A stretch of DNA of 64,000 bases from Pagrus major (GCF_040436345.1 NC_133215.1:19847306-19911305), one strand, 5' to 3'. Positions 1-12,295 are shown, counted from the stretch's first letter. A program made the numbers and translations. The notes: generated by a model from the sequence alone, not told the origin.

Positions 1-420
1 TGGAATGTAACTTACTACATCGACTTAAGTACTGTACCTCACTACAATTTTTAGGTACTTGTACGTCACCTAAGCATTTTCATTTTCTGCTATGTCATAG
101 TTCTACTCCACTACATTTATTTGATCATTTTAGTTACTAGTTACTTTGCAGATTGCTTGTTGCATCACAGCGAAAGTGGTGCATTTATGTTCATTTGTTT
201 TATCAGCAATTTGATTTAAAAAAACAAAAAATAATTCCGATAATCTGAAAAATGTTGAATATTGGATCAGATCATGAGCCAGGCCAATTATCGGTTGATC
301 CATAGACAGTATATACTGATAATACATGTAAATATAGTTGTACTTTTGATACTAAAGCACATTTAATATTAGTTACTTTAAGACTTTTACTCAAGTACTT
401 TTCCTGTGGGGGACTCACTT
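1..420. repeat. degenerate hAT-like dispersed repeat
   Basis: Contains the recurring fish sequence of the type TGTAACTTACTACATCGACTTAAGTACTGTACC, followed by a block with GATAATCTGAAAAATG and GAGCCAGGCCAATTATCGG. Similar blocks recur at about 37970-38290, 42880-42985 and 53830-54230 in this window. The family resemblance to non-autonomous hAT elements is from memory of fish genomes. The rest of 421-1630 is AT-rich triobp intron in which no exon is visible. Confidence 0.5.
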
Positions 421-1630
421 TTACCAAAGCAATTTTTTAACACAATATCTTTACTTTTACTCAAGTGTGGTTTTTATTTTTTATTTTTTTTTATTTTTTT
501 AACAAACACTGGTACTAGGCTATATGATGTATTAGTCATAATTTATGACAGGTCAAATGATGACAGATTCTTTTGGCATTGTCAGCCAAAGTAGCCAAAG
601 TTTTATTAATTATCTAACTTGTCATCAAAGCTCCAGAATAGCTTCTAAAAGTGAATTAAAGTGAGATTATTTCATCAACCGCTGTTTCTAAGGTCCCAAA
701 TCATCTAACAATCTCAATATGATTCATGATTTATTTGGCATCATTCCCTCTTTCATAGATATATATTATATTTTATCCCACAAATTGTAAGAATAGAAAT
801 TACTCTAAGGTAACTAGCAAGTTTCCTCTGTGTATAGACTGATAAATTAATTGATTTTTATAAACTGAATAATTAAATAAATAAAATTTTTGGCATTTTT
901 GACATAATGCATCTTTGAAGTATTTGACCATGCTGAAACTGCCATTAATTCTTTGTGTTCTTTGTGTTTGTTTAAATGTTTTAATGTTTTCATCTTTATA
1001 TGAATATATTTTGTATTTCTACATTGTTTTTGTGTGCGATTGTTATGACTTTAAATCTTTATGTTTGCAAAACAGCTTAAATTGCCTCCAAAGGGACAAA
1101 CAAGTATTTTTGAATTGAAGTTGAATTAAATATAGTACATTATTGTAATGTAGTCTTTTTGTCCTGATTATAGCAAATAGTTGTCTAACAGCAGCGGATG
1201 ATCGTATCTCAGTACATTTTCTCAAGTATTGCACACATTTTGGTACATGCCACTTGTCTGCTCTGTACAAAAAAGGGAATATTGTATTTTTAACTCTGTT
1301 ACATTTAGTCTACAGCCTAATACTGCCCAATACTGTTAGTTACTGGTTGCTTAGCATAAAAGATTTTACATGCAAAAGCATGATGAGCTTATAAAGTATA
1401 ATGCATAGTTATTAATCTATCAAACAGCTCCAACTACTACAACAGGCAACAAGGTATCATAAATGATAATCAAATCATTTAATATATAAGAATTAAACAC
1501 TCACAATGACCATTTATCTGCAATAAACAATTTAAATTTGTATCCTTTATTAAAACCGTTGTACTTTTATTTAAGTAAAGGCTCTGAATGCTTCCTGCAG
1601 CACTGTCTCCCAGTACAAAGTCAGACTCAC

Positions 1631-1758
1631 TGCGTCTTGTTCTGGATCGCCTGCTTTAGTAACTTCACCCAGTTCCGCCGTATTCTGGAGGTCATAGCAG
1701 AGAGAGTGAACACTGCTCTCTTTGTCTGGACGAGATCAAAAGCAAAAACACACACACG

Positions 1759-1813
<55 letters not shown>

Positions 1814-2542
1814 TGTTAAACAGGAAGCAGCAGCCACACATGTAATTGATGTGGAAATTGGGGAGGGGGGTGGTGTCTGACTGTCCATCTGTCTGATGGT
1901 CTACTGTATGACACAATGAGCAAAACACACGTACAGTAAATACATACTTGTATTTGGAGTCCATAGTTCTTCTCTACATCACAGTCTGACACGTTCACAC
2001 AGGACGTCAGGCGGATCTCACCGTCCAGATCATCTGACTGCATCACATTAAGAAGAGCTTAAATTTAGTCAAATAAGTTTGTCACCCAAAACACCAAAAG
2101 AGTCATGAGTTGAATCATTTGTGAAAACCGCCATTAAACCCTTCAAATGACTGTGTGTAGACTAAAAGGAGTCACTGTCGGATAGCATTAAGGAAGTGTT
2201 CTTAGAAATCAGAAATCATTTTATGTCATGAGTCAGGTCTTACCTCCTCAGCCTCCGAGTCTCTGTAGTACCTCAGGGAAGTTTCACCCAGAACAAACCA
2301 GTGTTTCATCCACTGAGCAAAACACAGTTAATTAACATTACATTCATTGTTGTGGAAGTGTCAAACACATCGACTGACTTTACTGTAGTGTGTGAACTTC
2401 TAGAGGTTGAGTCTTGTTGAGGATATGAGATTGTGGTTTCAACAGGAATTAGAATAGAAAATGACATTGCCTTTTTAAAGAATACATCAGAAGAACAACT
2501 GCTATTTACCTTGCCATGTTCATCCAGTCTGGACATCCATCC
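1631..2542 (-). CDS. triobp: triobp PH-domain exons (4 exons)
   Basis: Four exons (2542-2510, 2312-2244, 2037-1948, 1725-1631) together encode a pleckstrin-homology domain. Landmarks in order: [60 protein letters not shown]. These match the PH domain of TRIOBP and MPRIP almost residue for residue; TK.AV.TLSAMTS is closer to TRIOBP. The C-terminal helix Trp is present. Junction phases are 0/0, 0/0, 0/0 and 0/2. The domain would be expected to bind membranes or proteins rather than carry catalysis. Confidence 0.88.
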
Positions 2543-5500
2543 CTTCACGTATCAACACCTGAAATTAAAGTATTAAGAGGAAGCTCATTGAGAGCATTCT
2601 GTAGTGTATTCTGTCTCACACTTCACATCGTGAAACTACAGGAAACGGAAACTCAGACGCAGACAGACATGAAGTGAGATAACCACTTCACTCTGAAGCG
2701 TGCATAGAGAGTCAGGCAAGACTCTAAAGGCTGACAACTGGGAAATATGCTGCAGAATGGGAACATAAAAAAGGAAGCGGTGTGGTTTTTGAGAACGGTG
2801 ATCGTTATTGTTAAAAGGGAGGAAATGGGGAAGAGAAAGAAGAACCGATAAAACGGTATTTAAAGCAAGCAGGTGCCATTAAAGCATTTTAGCACAAAAT
2901 AATGTAAAATACTTACCATGCATGCACCATATTGTCCAAAACATAATATGAGGAGGACAGAAAAAAAGAGACATTGAGGGAGACAAACATGCGTGGTGTG
3001 AATTGAAATGAGGAAGTCGCATGTGTAGCTTTTATTAAGATCACTGGAAATGATGTCAGGGTTTCTGATCTACTGCAAACCTTTCCTGGTTGCACGTGAT
3101 TCACGGCTTTGCAATAACAAAATTTTAAATGTTTCATTGTGTGACCATCCCTCCTTCTGTGTCTGCTGACTCAGCGGTTTGAGGCATGACACAGCAGCGC
3201 TGACACTGCAGGATACAGAGACTTGAACCATCCTAGAATCTATTAATAAAGATGATAAATCATATGAACATGCTGCCCTCAAACATAAGAGTGCTAACTA
3301 ATGCCTTTTTTCTTCCCTGCAAGGTGCTTCTGTGAGAGGGACGCCTGAGGCAAAAGAGCTGAAACAAATATCAGGGAGCTACTTTAGAATGAATGTATGA
3401 ATGACCCATTTTCCTCCAAACACTCATGTGATTTATACAGATGCAGAAAGTCATGGGACTGTGCTCACCTGTGTCTGCGGGCGTTCAGGAGGAGCTCGCT
3501 CCTTCACCTTTGAAGATCTGTGTTTTCCACTTTGATTATCTGAACTCTTTGATAGAATAAAGGATTACAAGAGCCGCTGTTACAACATGGATTTCATTGC
3601 GATGTCTGCAGTTCTCGCAACGTACCTGTGTGTGAAGAGATGTGGTTGACTGTCTTCGAGATGATCGTCCGTTTTCAGAGTCCCGACATTTCTCTCGTCT
3701 GTCTCTGCCTCTCTCTCTGCCTCTCCCCCGCTCGTCTGACTCAATCCTCGAACTGTACATGTCTATTTCATCTTGATACCTTCAGAGACAAATTAAAGTG
3801 TAAAGAAAGTGAGTAGAGGAAACATAGAGTATGTTTAAATCTTTGACAATCACATAAACACAATTATAGACACAAAAAGGGCACATTTCATATCTGTTTC
3901 TTCCTTCTGAACTTTCTAATACCTCTGCAAAGGCTTTAGGGACACTTCTCTTTTCTCCAGCCATAAGTAAGTGATTACGTATGGTCAGATCAAAAGACAA
4001 CTTCAAAGTATGTTCTACTTGCTACACTACTTTTATCCTAATCTTCTAGCCACCAAAGGGACACTTTAAAGATCACACACACTAGGAATGCATGGTCGTG
4101 GGACTTCTGTTATGCCTATCCATTAATTGATGCTATAACATGATACCATGCAGTATCATGTAACGTACCACCGACCTGTAAGTCCGAAGCTGATTCCTAC
4201 ATGGACTGGGGCTCTGGTTCCTCCTCCTCAGCCCCGGAGGCTCTTCCTCTGACTCCAGCAGGATCTTTGGAATATCAGCCAGAACGATGTAGTCGTCGAT
4301 GGTCATCCCCACCTCAAATTCAAAGAGATTTATTATGTGATATGTGGTATAGAGAGTTGTCTCTGACACACAACATAACAAGACTAAAAGTCTCCAGCTA
4401 GCAGCTCTGTGAGGCTCTACTGAGGCACAATGATGCTTTGAGATAAATTCTAATGTTAGCATGTAAACATAGACTCTATGGTTCACAATGATGCTGTAAT
4501 GCTAACCCTAACCATTTTTAACCCAAACCATGTTTTTCTAAACCCAACCAAGTATTTTTGTTACCCAAACTTAACCAAACAGAAACAGAAAACTGAAAAG
4601 AAATGGAAAAAAATAATTGAACTGAAAAAAAAGGTAACAGTATGAAACTTTGTTCCAATCGGGAGTCCTATACTCAACCCATGAGGCCACAAGAAGTTGC
4701 TTGAAAAATGATGGTCCTGGAACAGCATGATTGATGACGTTCTAGGAAAAACAACATCTCAGCTACATCAGATAGATTTAGTGGACAAATGAAGCTTTGA
4801 CCTGATGATGACGCTAGATGAACACTCTCATAACTCTAGGATCTCATAAGATTATGGTCTTTATCCTTGTGGAAACATTTGAATGTGACATGCCAGATAG
4901 TTTGTTTCACAAAATCATCTGGACAGGTGCCACTAGAAACTGTTTGGAAAAGGGCAGGCACTTTGAAGAAATACCTGTCAGCTCATTGAACAGACCATTT
5001 GTCTGTCACCGTCTATCCCAGGCTAACTTCAACTGGCGCCCTCTTGAGGAGCTGCTATTGTTATTTTCTCTTTTCTCATTTGTTTCACACCTGGCAGCAC
5101 CTGGTTCCTCTTAGGGCACTGACTGGATCAAAGCCTGTTTGCTCAGTCACAAGAGGGATTTGTGAGCTTACGTGATCTTGTGAGGTAACAAGAATTTCAC
5201 TCTAAACCACAAATGTAAACCTCATGGTGGCGCTATAGGAAAAGTCAGGGGATCACAAAAGTCAGTAGGCTTCATCCTCTGGGGAGCATGAATGTTTGCT
5301 CCAAATTTAATTGCAATCCATACAATAGTTGTTTAGATATTTCAGATATTTCGGACTGAGTGACAGAGCTATGCTGCTAGCTTGGCTGACATTAAGTTAT
5401 ACCTGATATACATACCTGCTCCACCTCCACCGCTGCCTTCTTAGGTTCAGAGATCAGTAAGGCGTCCATGCCTCGCCTAATGCTGCTCCTGCTTCTCTCA

Positions 5501-8500
5501 CCGCTGACTGCATTATTCCTCTCATTGCCTTTATCAGTTTCTGTGACTGCAACATGTGACAGTAAACCACCGAGCACCTGAGAGTCTACACCTCGCCTTG
5601 ATGAGGAGGAACCACGAGAGGGTGGGAGGCTGAGTAAAGAGTGAGCGGACCCCTGCCAGGAGCCTTGAGAAGGACTCAGTCTGCTTTCTCTGGAGTAGGT
5701 CTCCCTTTGTGGGCTGTGGCTGTGTGTGCTGTAGCCGTTCCTGGGCGGTGATACTTCACGGCTGTTGCGAGACCGAGTGTTGGCCGAGCTGTTGACAGCT
5801 GTTCTGGTTCGGGGAGATGCTTGAGATCCCTCATATGAGTTTTGCTGGATGGCTGAAGATCCACGGCGGGAGATTGACTCAAGATTCCTGTAGAGTTTCT
5901 CCGAGTCCAAGCTGTGTTTGTTTGAAGCTTGTGATGAACTCCTCAACTCCGGGCTGCGTCCCTTCTGAGCATCATATTGACCGTTCTGTAGATGCAAAGA
6001 GTCTGTGCGCCTGTGAGAAGGGCTGGCCCTTGGGGGTGAGGCAGTCCGAGCGGCAATGGACCCCCTCCTGCGGGACGGACTGGATCTGCCTGATGTATGC
6101 CGAGAGGGAACACGTGAAGGAAGCTGAGAAGAGGCGTGAGACCGAGCCTGAATCCTGGAGAGGGAGCTCCTTCTCTGGGTTCCCAAAGGAGATTCAGCAA
6201 ACTTGTAGCGATCTGGGCTCACAGAGCTGTGACGCGTTGGTGAATTCCTCTCTGAATCAGTTCCCCGTCTAAAATTGGAGTGATACGTGTATCTTTCTGG
6301 GGATTCACTTCTCCAAGCTTCCTGCAGATATGTATCTGGGTTCCTCCTCTGCGAGGGCACACCGAGGTTGACGTTCCTGTAGGGGACGCAGGCCTTGGGC
6401 TCAAGAACATAGTTGCTGGGAAGAGGATGCCCCCTTTCGTAGTAACGATACATCCGTTTGTTGACTTCCTCCGTCTGCTGCTCTCTATCGCCTCTTCTGT
6501 CTGGAGAGAAGTAGCCACTCTCTTGTTCCCTGTTGCCTCTGGACTCTGAAAATCACACAAGAAGGAATTCATTGCTTGCACAAGACAAAGTCAAGAACAA
6601 CTTGTCCTCTGTACATTAAGGAAGGAACACATTTTAAGTTGCCGTACACATCTGTAACTGTACCTGATGGCCTGCGGGACCTGCCCCTCCTCTCATCCAT
6701 CCAGGAGCTTTCAGTGCCACGGTGGGGAGCAGGGTCCAGTCGGGTCATATCTCTTTGGGCCACGCAGAGCTTCTCTGGGCTGAGGGATCTTCTCCTCTCT
6801 GGACAGTCCCACTGTTTTGGAGAGCTGGAGGAGGGCAGGACAAGGTCATCATTGATATTTAGACGAGGAAGTTAACAACATGGACATTTAATTTAGTAAA
6901 ATACTGGACTGTAAGTTGCCTTGCTGACCAGCCTACAAATGTTAGAAGGACTGTGAAAGATGATAGTTTGGTGTTACAGGAAGGAGCACAGCTGTGATCC
7001 ACTTGCAAACTATCATGTGGAACCACTGAGCAGTCCATCCAAAGAACAATACTCACTAAATTTAGCTGGCGCCTCTGTAATCCTTTGATACATCATGAAC
7101 CAGCTTTATCGGTAGTCGTGAGTGTAATGTGTGCAGATAAAAATGTAAAGCTAGGCACAGAAGAGAGAAGCATTCACTTGCCTGCTTCTTCCTACTACTT
7201 GATTCGTGCTGAACTGTGAATTTGCGTACAATAAAAGCTTTGAACTGACTGATATACTGCAACATGATAAGAACATGTTTTGAAGGAGAAATTAGGCTTC
7301 ATACACACAATAGCAAACAACGCAGCATAAACTTGTTTTTTGGCCACTCTGTGGCAGCAGAACAACCTGCAAACACAACAGTGACAAATTATAACTTTAT
7401 AAAGTTGATATGACAGACCTGGACTGGTGTTCTGGCCAACTCATGAATGTAAGTCCAGTCTGAACTCCTGTTTTAGCATGTTTGATCTCCACAAGGGAAA
7501 TATGTGGTTCTTTGGCTGCTAATTGCTCTGCTGTGTTCACAGGCTAGTTGCTAACAGTCGCAAAAGTCATATGTCATATCATGTATCATGTTATTATAGC
7601 GACGTTGACTGCAGAGCCCTTGATGTGCAAAAATTACGCTAGAGCGGTCAGTAGAGCGTAGTGTTCGAAGTAAGTGCTCATGAACACACAGAGAGCAGGA
7701 TCATCCTGTTTACCAGAAATGGCAGAACAGGGGAAAGTACCAATTCCAGCGCTCCCGGTGATGGCTTATACTACCAAGCACAGCAAGTGATGTAAAACAC
7801 TGATGGAAAAAAGCCAAAGAGAGCTGCATCGAAAAAAGAAAGGAGTCTTTACAGTGTAGTGATGTAGAGAGAAGGGAGAGGATTGCTAACTGCAAAGTGG
7901 ACAGGGACTTAGCTGAAAAGATGACAACGCTTACAGCAGCTTTAAGGCCACTGACCAAGCCGAGTTGGGAGTGAGACAAGTTGGTGTGGGATGGGGAACC
8001 AAAACTGTTTAGATGCATCTTAGAAAAACAAAGAAATGTTGTGGGTTTGTCACAATGTGCGACCTCTTTCAAATGACACAATCATTTTATCCATTGTTAA
8101 CATAAATAAATTGATTAGTGCAACTAAGTCAGCTGTTGTTTGGCAGCTCATAGAGTGATATGCTCAGGTTGTTTAAGGTAAAAAAGCTGTTTCTGGATAC
8201 AGGATACAGTCACCTGGATTGTATGTCAGTGTCACAGATATTAAGTTCCCACTCAGGACTCAGACTGTGGACCAGACTCCACTCGTAGGTCCAACCACCA
8301 CTGACATCATCACTACTGGCACTTGTCGCCTCGGACAGGGGACGGTTATCAACATCTGCCTCCTAGTTTGTGGAACACAGAAACATTTTTTTAAGCATTT
8401 GAGAATCTGAGTTGTCTGGCTGTTCATAGCTGCAATTTTTCTAGCAATAGTATGTTTATAAATTAGATATTTATTTAGTTATTTTACCTGTTTTCAAAAG

Positions 8501-10297
8501 AGCATGTTTTGATGCTATTACGTTTGATCATGTTTTACATTATGCAGAAACAAAACCACTTACATTACATTCTGGGCCTGAAAATAGCTTAACACAGCAA
8601 CTACCTGTTGGCTGATACGATTTATTCCATAATTTTTAGAGAAGAAACAAAACAAAACAACATAATCTTACCCTGCAGACACTAATATATAGCCAGCGAA
8701 CATCCCAAGTCTAAACATTAAGACATATTACACTTACTGTGACTTCTTGCTGTCCTTCAGCCAAATCTGCTGTCAAGCCTTTCAGCAGCTCTCCTCCTTC
8801 TCTCCTTCCTTCTCTCCATTCGTTCTGGCTAAGCCAATACTTTTAGACTGCACAGGACGTAACTTAAGCTAGTCTCTGGTCATGCTCATCATTATTTCAT
8901 TGCTCTAGTGCTTTTGCATTACCAGAACCGCCCACTCAACTTCTTTCTCATCGTTATCTTGATCCTTTCTTCGGTTCTACCTCACATTAACAGACAAGGC
9001 CACTTGTTTTAGTTCTCAATCTCTTGATTGGATGCAGGTTTAAAGGATGTAAGTGTTGTCTTTTGTTTTCAGATCATAATAAAGTCTGCATTACAGCTAA
9101 AAAAATACCTGTCTTGACTTTATTCCACAGTATAGTTTAACTTAAGTGGGACAGTGCTGTGCGAGGGGGCATGTTTGCACATGTCATATAGGCGTATCAA
9201 ATTACACCTATTCCCCGAGGATTGAAATGAGCTTTCATTAATTAATGATAAAGAATCAAATGCCACCTTGTTACATTCTCCCACCTCCACAGTAGTTTCA
9301 CTTGGTGATTGTGTTATAGGTTGACATCATCACCTCACTGTGCAGCATGTGGTACAGTTTTATTACATGTTGTACTGAATAGTAGCAAGGTATCAGAAAG
9401 CACTTGACCTTCTTCATTCATATTCTCATAAAAGATTTTGACCTCAATATGTAATGTTTAATCTTGATCTAACTGTATTCATAAATGTTAGTTAATCATG
9501 TGCAACTATGATCACTGGTCACATTAACTTGGCTGTTGCTGATTGTGAGCATCAGGGTCTGTATTTATCAAATGAAATTTTGGACTTAAGTGAATGATTA
9601 AAGTTAAAATTAAAGTTAAACTCTGATTAGGTGGCTTCATTGGTTGATTTCTGCTTGACTCAAACTGTTAACTCACATAGTAGCTCTGGTAATGTCTGTT
9701 TTCAGCTGGTTTTGAGCTGTAGTTTTGTGGGTAAACACACCAACCTCTTCGGCCTCTCTCCCGGTTTTCTACTGTGCTTGTCAGGGCCACTCTTCACTGT
9801 CAGAGGGTCTCTGGGCCCGTAAGTTATAGCTGACAGGTCGGCTTCTGCTGGTTTGCCCTGCCATTGCTCTGCTACAGTTGCGACAACCAAAGTGGTTGGT
9901 GTGTTTAGCGGGACAACTAAGGCTCACAATCCGCTGTATAAGCTCTGTTGCTGGCCCGTTGTTTTTACAAACCAGAATCAACACAAAGTGAAGGTGAAAA
10001 ATGCATAGCAACAGCAACTAAGAGGGGTGTGTCAATTGTAAAATGACTTTAGAGAATTTTGATAAATAGCCTACAGGCCCGGATTGTTTCACAAAACTAT
10101 TGAATGATTCATGTACATACCCACTCTTGTGAGCCATCCTGTTGTGGAGCAGCAGCAGTGGTGTTGCTGCTGAGGTGCATATGATCCGGCCGCAGGCAAC
10201 AGCCACAGCGGGACGGGTCAAAGGTGTTGGGTTGGAACTGACAGCAGTAGTAGTCCTCAGCAGGGGGCGCCATGTTGATCCTGCTGCCCTCTGTCAT
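1631..10297 (-). CDS. triobp: triobp, TRIO and F-actin binding protein (12 exons; 3' part outside window)
   Basis: Actin-bundling and cytoskeletal scaffold protein. Its human orthologue is needed for stereocilia rootlets in inner-ear hair cells. Exons in transcript order: 10297-10121, 8839-8738, 8362-8214, 6824-6664, 6545-5416, 4312-4176, 3779-3626, 3546-3469, 2542-2510, 2312-2244, 2037-1948, 1725-1631. All junctions keep one open frame, giving 791 codons plus 2 nt. Seen: a Cys motif near residues 18-42, a Ser/Arg/Pro-rich region at 198-573, a VLADIP motif in exon 6, and a PH domain from about 697 to the end. Family knowledge: human TRIOBP has the same order (N-terminal FEANI..CQNCF motif, repeats, YTVLADLP, PH, coiled coils). 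The related MPRIP shares the PH and Cys motif but lacks the Ser/Arg-rich block, and the location beside sox10 and kcnj4 favours TRIOBP. The last exon ends at a GTGAGT donor, so the coiled-coil exons lie left of base 1. Inference: exon 2 and exon 9 acceptors are the least certain. Confidence 0.88.
1749..1810. repeat. CA/TG microsatellite beside a triobp splice acceptor
   Basis: About 62 bases of CA dinucleotide on the plus strand with two CG interruptions at its left end. In the triobp transcript it reads as a (UG)n tract ending about 23 bases upstream of the 3' splice site of the last PH exon (acceptor at 1726), just before the U-rich polypyrimidine stretch. Confidence 0.95.
4176..4312 (-). 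CDS. triobp: triobp exon 6 ([12 protein letters not shown] motif)
   Basis: 137-nt exon in phase 0 to 2. It carries [14 protein letters not shown], which matches the REEYTVLADLPPP motif located between the repeats and the PH domain of human TRIOBP. An acidic stretch and a Pro/Arg-rich tail follow. The following exon, 3779-3626, supplies the third base of the split Arg codon and encodes a highly charged [13 protein letters not shown] segment. Confidence 0.78.
4490..5385. repeat. dispersed repeat sequence in triobp intron
   Basis: The intron between exons 5 and 6 holds a degenerate CTAACCC/AACCCAAACC-rich stretch (4495-4570). It then holds CCAATCGGGAGTCCTA with ACTCAACCCATGAGGCC, and near 5220-5370 the block TTTAATTGCAATCCATACAATAGTTG, which resembles repeats at 28500-28600 and 33850-34100. 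No coding exon is visible. Confidence 0.4.
5416..6545 (-). CDS. triobp: triobp large Ser/Arg/Pro-rich exon
   Basis: A single 1130-nt open exon, 376 codons plus the end of a split Glu codon, from TTTTCAG to CAG|GTATGT. The protein is very rich in Ser, Arg and Pro, with recurring SPxR / [10 protein letters not shown] / SPPRNG motifs, and is predicted to be disordered and basic. It corresponds in position to the giant repeat exon of human TRIOBP-4/5, which bundles F-actin. Unlike the human exon it has no visible tandem 20-40 residue repeats, only scattered SxR motifs. There is no frameshift or internal stop. Confidence 0.85.
6825..8213. other. triobp intron 3, no exon seen
   Basis: 1.39 kb with scattered stops in all frames and no plausible exon flanked by splice sites. 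The stretch 7440-7700 has the low-order repetitive look of other interspersed sequence in the window, but no terminal repeats were found. Confidence 0.5.
8214..8362 (-). CDS. triobp: triobp coding exon 3 (acidic/Ser segment)
   Basis: A fully open 149-nt exon between AAACTAG and AG|GTGACT, phase 0 to 2. It encodes an acidic Ser/Thr-rich stretch containing [11 protein letters not shown]. Human TRIOBP has a comparable SxTPDDTSNSSSVDW stretch shortly after its N-terminal Cys motif, which supports the assignment. The phase matches both neighbouring exons. Confidence 0.75.
8738..8839 (-). CDS. triobp: triobp coding exon 2 (predicted)
   Basis: A 34-codon exon in phase 0 at both ends. It ends at a strong donor (ACA|GTAAGT) and is fused in frame to the next exon. 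It is rich in Arg/Glu/Gly because the DNA carries imperfect GGAGAGAAGGA repeats. The acceptor chosen (TAAAAG) is 8 bases beyond a better-looking GTGCAG, which would put a stop codon in frame, so the 5' border is the weak point. Confidence 0.6.
8840..10120. other. triobp intron 1 with small inverted-repeat element
   Basis: 1.28 kb intron. It contains a 14-bp perfect inverted repeat, TAAACACACCAACC at 9732-9745 and its complement at 9894-9907, enclosing a GC-richer segment. This is probably the end of a small DNA element. Nothing else was recognised. Confidence 0.5.
10121..10297 (-). CDS. triobp: triobp first coding exon (N-terminal Cys motif)
   Basis: Encodes 59 codons and ends at a GTATGT donor in phase 0. 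An in-frame TGA lies 9 bases before the first ATG (10297), so translation probably begins in this exon. The ninth codon (10273) is a second ATG in a stronger context (A at -3, G at +4) and could be the real start. The motif [19 protein letters not shown] aligns by eye with the N-terminal Cys motif of human TRIOBP long forms and MPRIP, with matching F, N, R/K-C and C spacing. No promoter element was recognised upstream. Confidence 0.78.
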
Positions 10298-12103
10298 CTG
10301 TTGCGTTCAACTCGGTATTCTCAGGCACCTGAACACTAAAATAGCCTTTGACTGATATATTCTCTATATAACTGGTGTAACTTATTTCCCAGGAGACTCT
10401 AGATACAGCTCATTAGCAAAACATAAATAACAAATATAATCAAAAGATGAAACCTTATTAGCTATGATTAGGCAGGCTCTAAGAGATTATTTGTTAATTC
10501 TTTAGATGTCTATATTTGAATTGCATATGAGCAGAAGAATACAGCTAATATATATTTGTGATGTTTTTACTATAAATAGAACTGGTGAGTCATGCCTCCA
10601 TGTCACTAACAATGTAATATCTCTTAAGCAGAGATAAGTGTGAGCACAGTTACTCATATATCCTGTTGACTGAAACACACACCACTTTTGATGGGATACC
10701 TTTACACCTCTGAGCAGAAAACTGTGACAGTGTATAATCATTACATAGAGGGAATCCTCCAGCATTAGCTTTCTGTGGCAAGGTTCACATAGAAACATCT
10801 TTACCTTAGGAATGAGTTCCAAAGTCTTCATTTTCACAGAGAAAACAGTCCTTTATGTCGTATTTCCAAAAGAAGATCCTTCATTGAAAGCTCAGGTTCT
10901 TCACACTATGATAGAAATACTCTGGAGTGATCATGGCGGCTGTGGCAGAGGTCTTTTATCAGAAAACAAACATTCATTGGTTCTCATATTGGCCCAGTGT
11001 GGTGACTGTGTGTCCTATCAAGTATCATCATCTTTAGAAGGTGAAACGTAGCACTGACTCCTCTTGACAGATGTCTTATGGATGGTGGTGGGCTTGTTGC
11101 ACAGATGGTTACTCTGACAGCGAAGCCACAGAAGAGAGATAAAAGAGCAGAGCTGAGATGAGCCAGGGCACTGTCTGCAAATGAGGATTAAAAAGTGAAA
11201 TGAAGAAATGAGATGATCGACTTTGATCAATCAATACAGAAAACTGAAAATATAGCCAAAATAGGCTAACTGGTAGCTGGTGGTAGCTTACCGTACTGAC
11301 TTATTAGAGGGGCATTAATCTCTCATGTAACACTTTAACACTCATTTAAGACACAGAATCAAAGGTATTTCCCACATTGTCAAACACTCACTCAAATGTG
11401 TTTGTATTTACCATGTGAGACCAATTTAGGCTAAATGAGGGAAGGCCATTTCTGTGTTTCCTGTTTTTCCCTCAGAGGCCTTTGGGGCTGTGATAAATGG
11501 TTAACATCAAGATAACAACTAGTGGTAGTTAAACTAAATGGTAATAATGGAGCATGAACATCATGATATAAGTGGTTAAAAGCACCCCAAAAAGGAACAT
11601 CTCACACAATAACAACAAAGTGAGTGAACAGAATGAACGATTATAAAGTAGCAATGGGGGCAATGTTACCAGTGCCTGCAGGGCAGCCAAAGACTGTACC
11701 TTTATTTTGAAATCCAGTAGAGATGTTTCAAAATATCTCAAACATGTCAGGCAGATTAATTGGGAGTATAAAATATGCAAGGCAGCTAGACCCTAGATTA
11801 TTTTGCTTTTAAGGACATGGAGTCTTAAATATTTGTATCAGTATAAATGTCAGAGAGCATCAGTGAGGAGCTGGAACAACTGAAAGATGTGATAGTGTCA
11901 GGCAGTGTAACGAGGTTATTCAATAGCTCACTTTATTTTCTGCACTGAACTCCTGCGAACAAGTGGAGTATGTCTCTGAAAACTGTTGGCATCATTAGTT
12001 GAGTAAATTCCCATCGGGTGACAAAGTGCTGAGGCTGTTTTTCAGGAGGGATTTTAGTGTTTGAACAAGCCACAAGAGGGGGCCGTTTGTCTCAGCAGAG
12101 CCT

Positions 12104-12106
<3 letters not shown>

Positions 12107-12158
<52 letters not shown>
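12107..12158. repeat. CA microsatellite
   Basis: About 26 uninterrupted CA units. A GT tract (12265-12292) follows about 100 bp later. Confidence 0.95.
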
Positions 12159-12162
<4 letters not shown>

Positions 12163-12259
12163 CATCAACTTAATGAAAACAAGCTCATCAAACATCCACA
12201 GAGATGGTGTCTATTTATAAGTGTACGTTTCATAATGTGTGTCTGCCTGCATGCATGTG

Positions 12260-12264
<5 letters not shown>

Positions 12265-12292
<28 letters not shown>
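12265..12292. repeat. GT microsatellite
   Basis: About 14 GT units, complementary in sense to the CA tract just upstream, so a single-stranded transcript could pair across them. Confidence 0.9.

Positions 12293-12295
<3 letters not shown>

Noticed and set aside
1538..1819. Open frame ending in a poly-Thr/His stretch across the CA repeat
   Set aside because: It overlaps the triobp PH exon on the other strand and its tail is just translated CA repeat.
1631..2542. Identity as mprip rather than triobp
   Set aside because: The PH domains are very alike, but the large Ser/Arg/Pro exon, the VLADIP motif and linkage to sox10 and kcnj4 point to TRIOBP.
5817..6272. 151-codon plus-strand open frame inside the triobp large exon
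   Set aside because: It is the antisense shadow of a GC-richer real exon, with no family motifs and no splice context.
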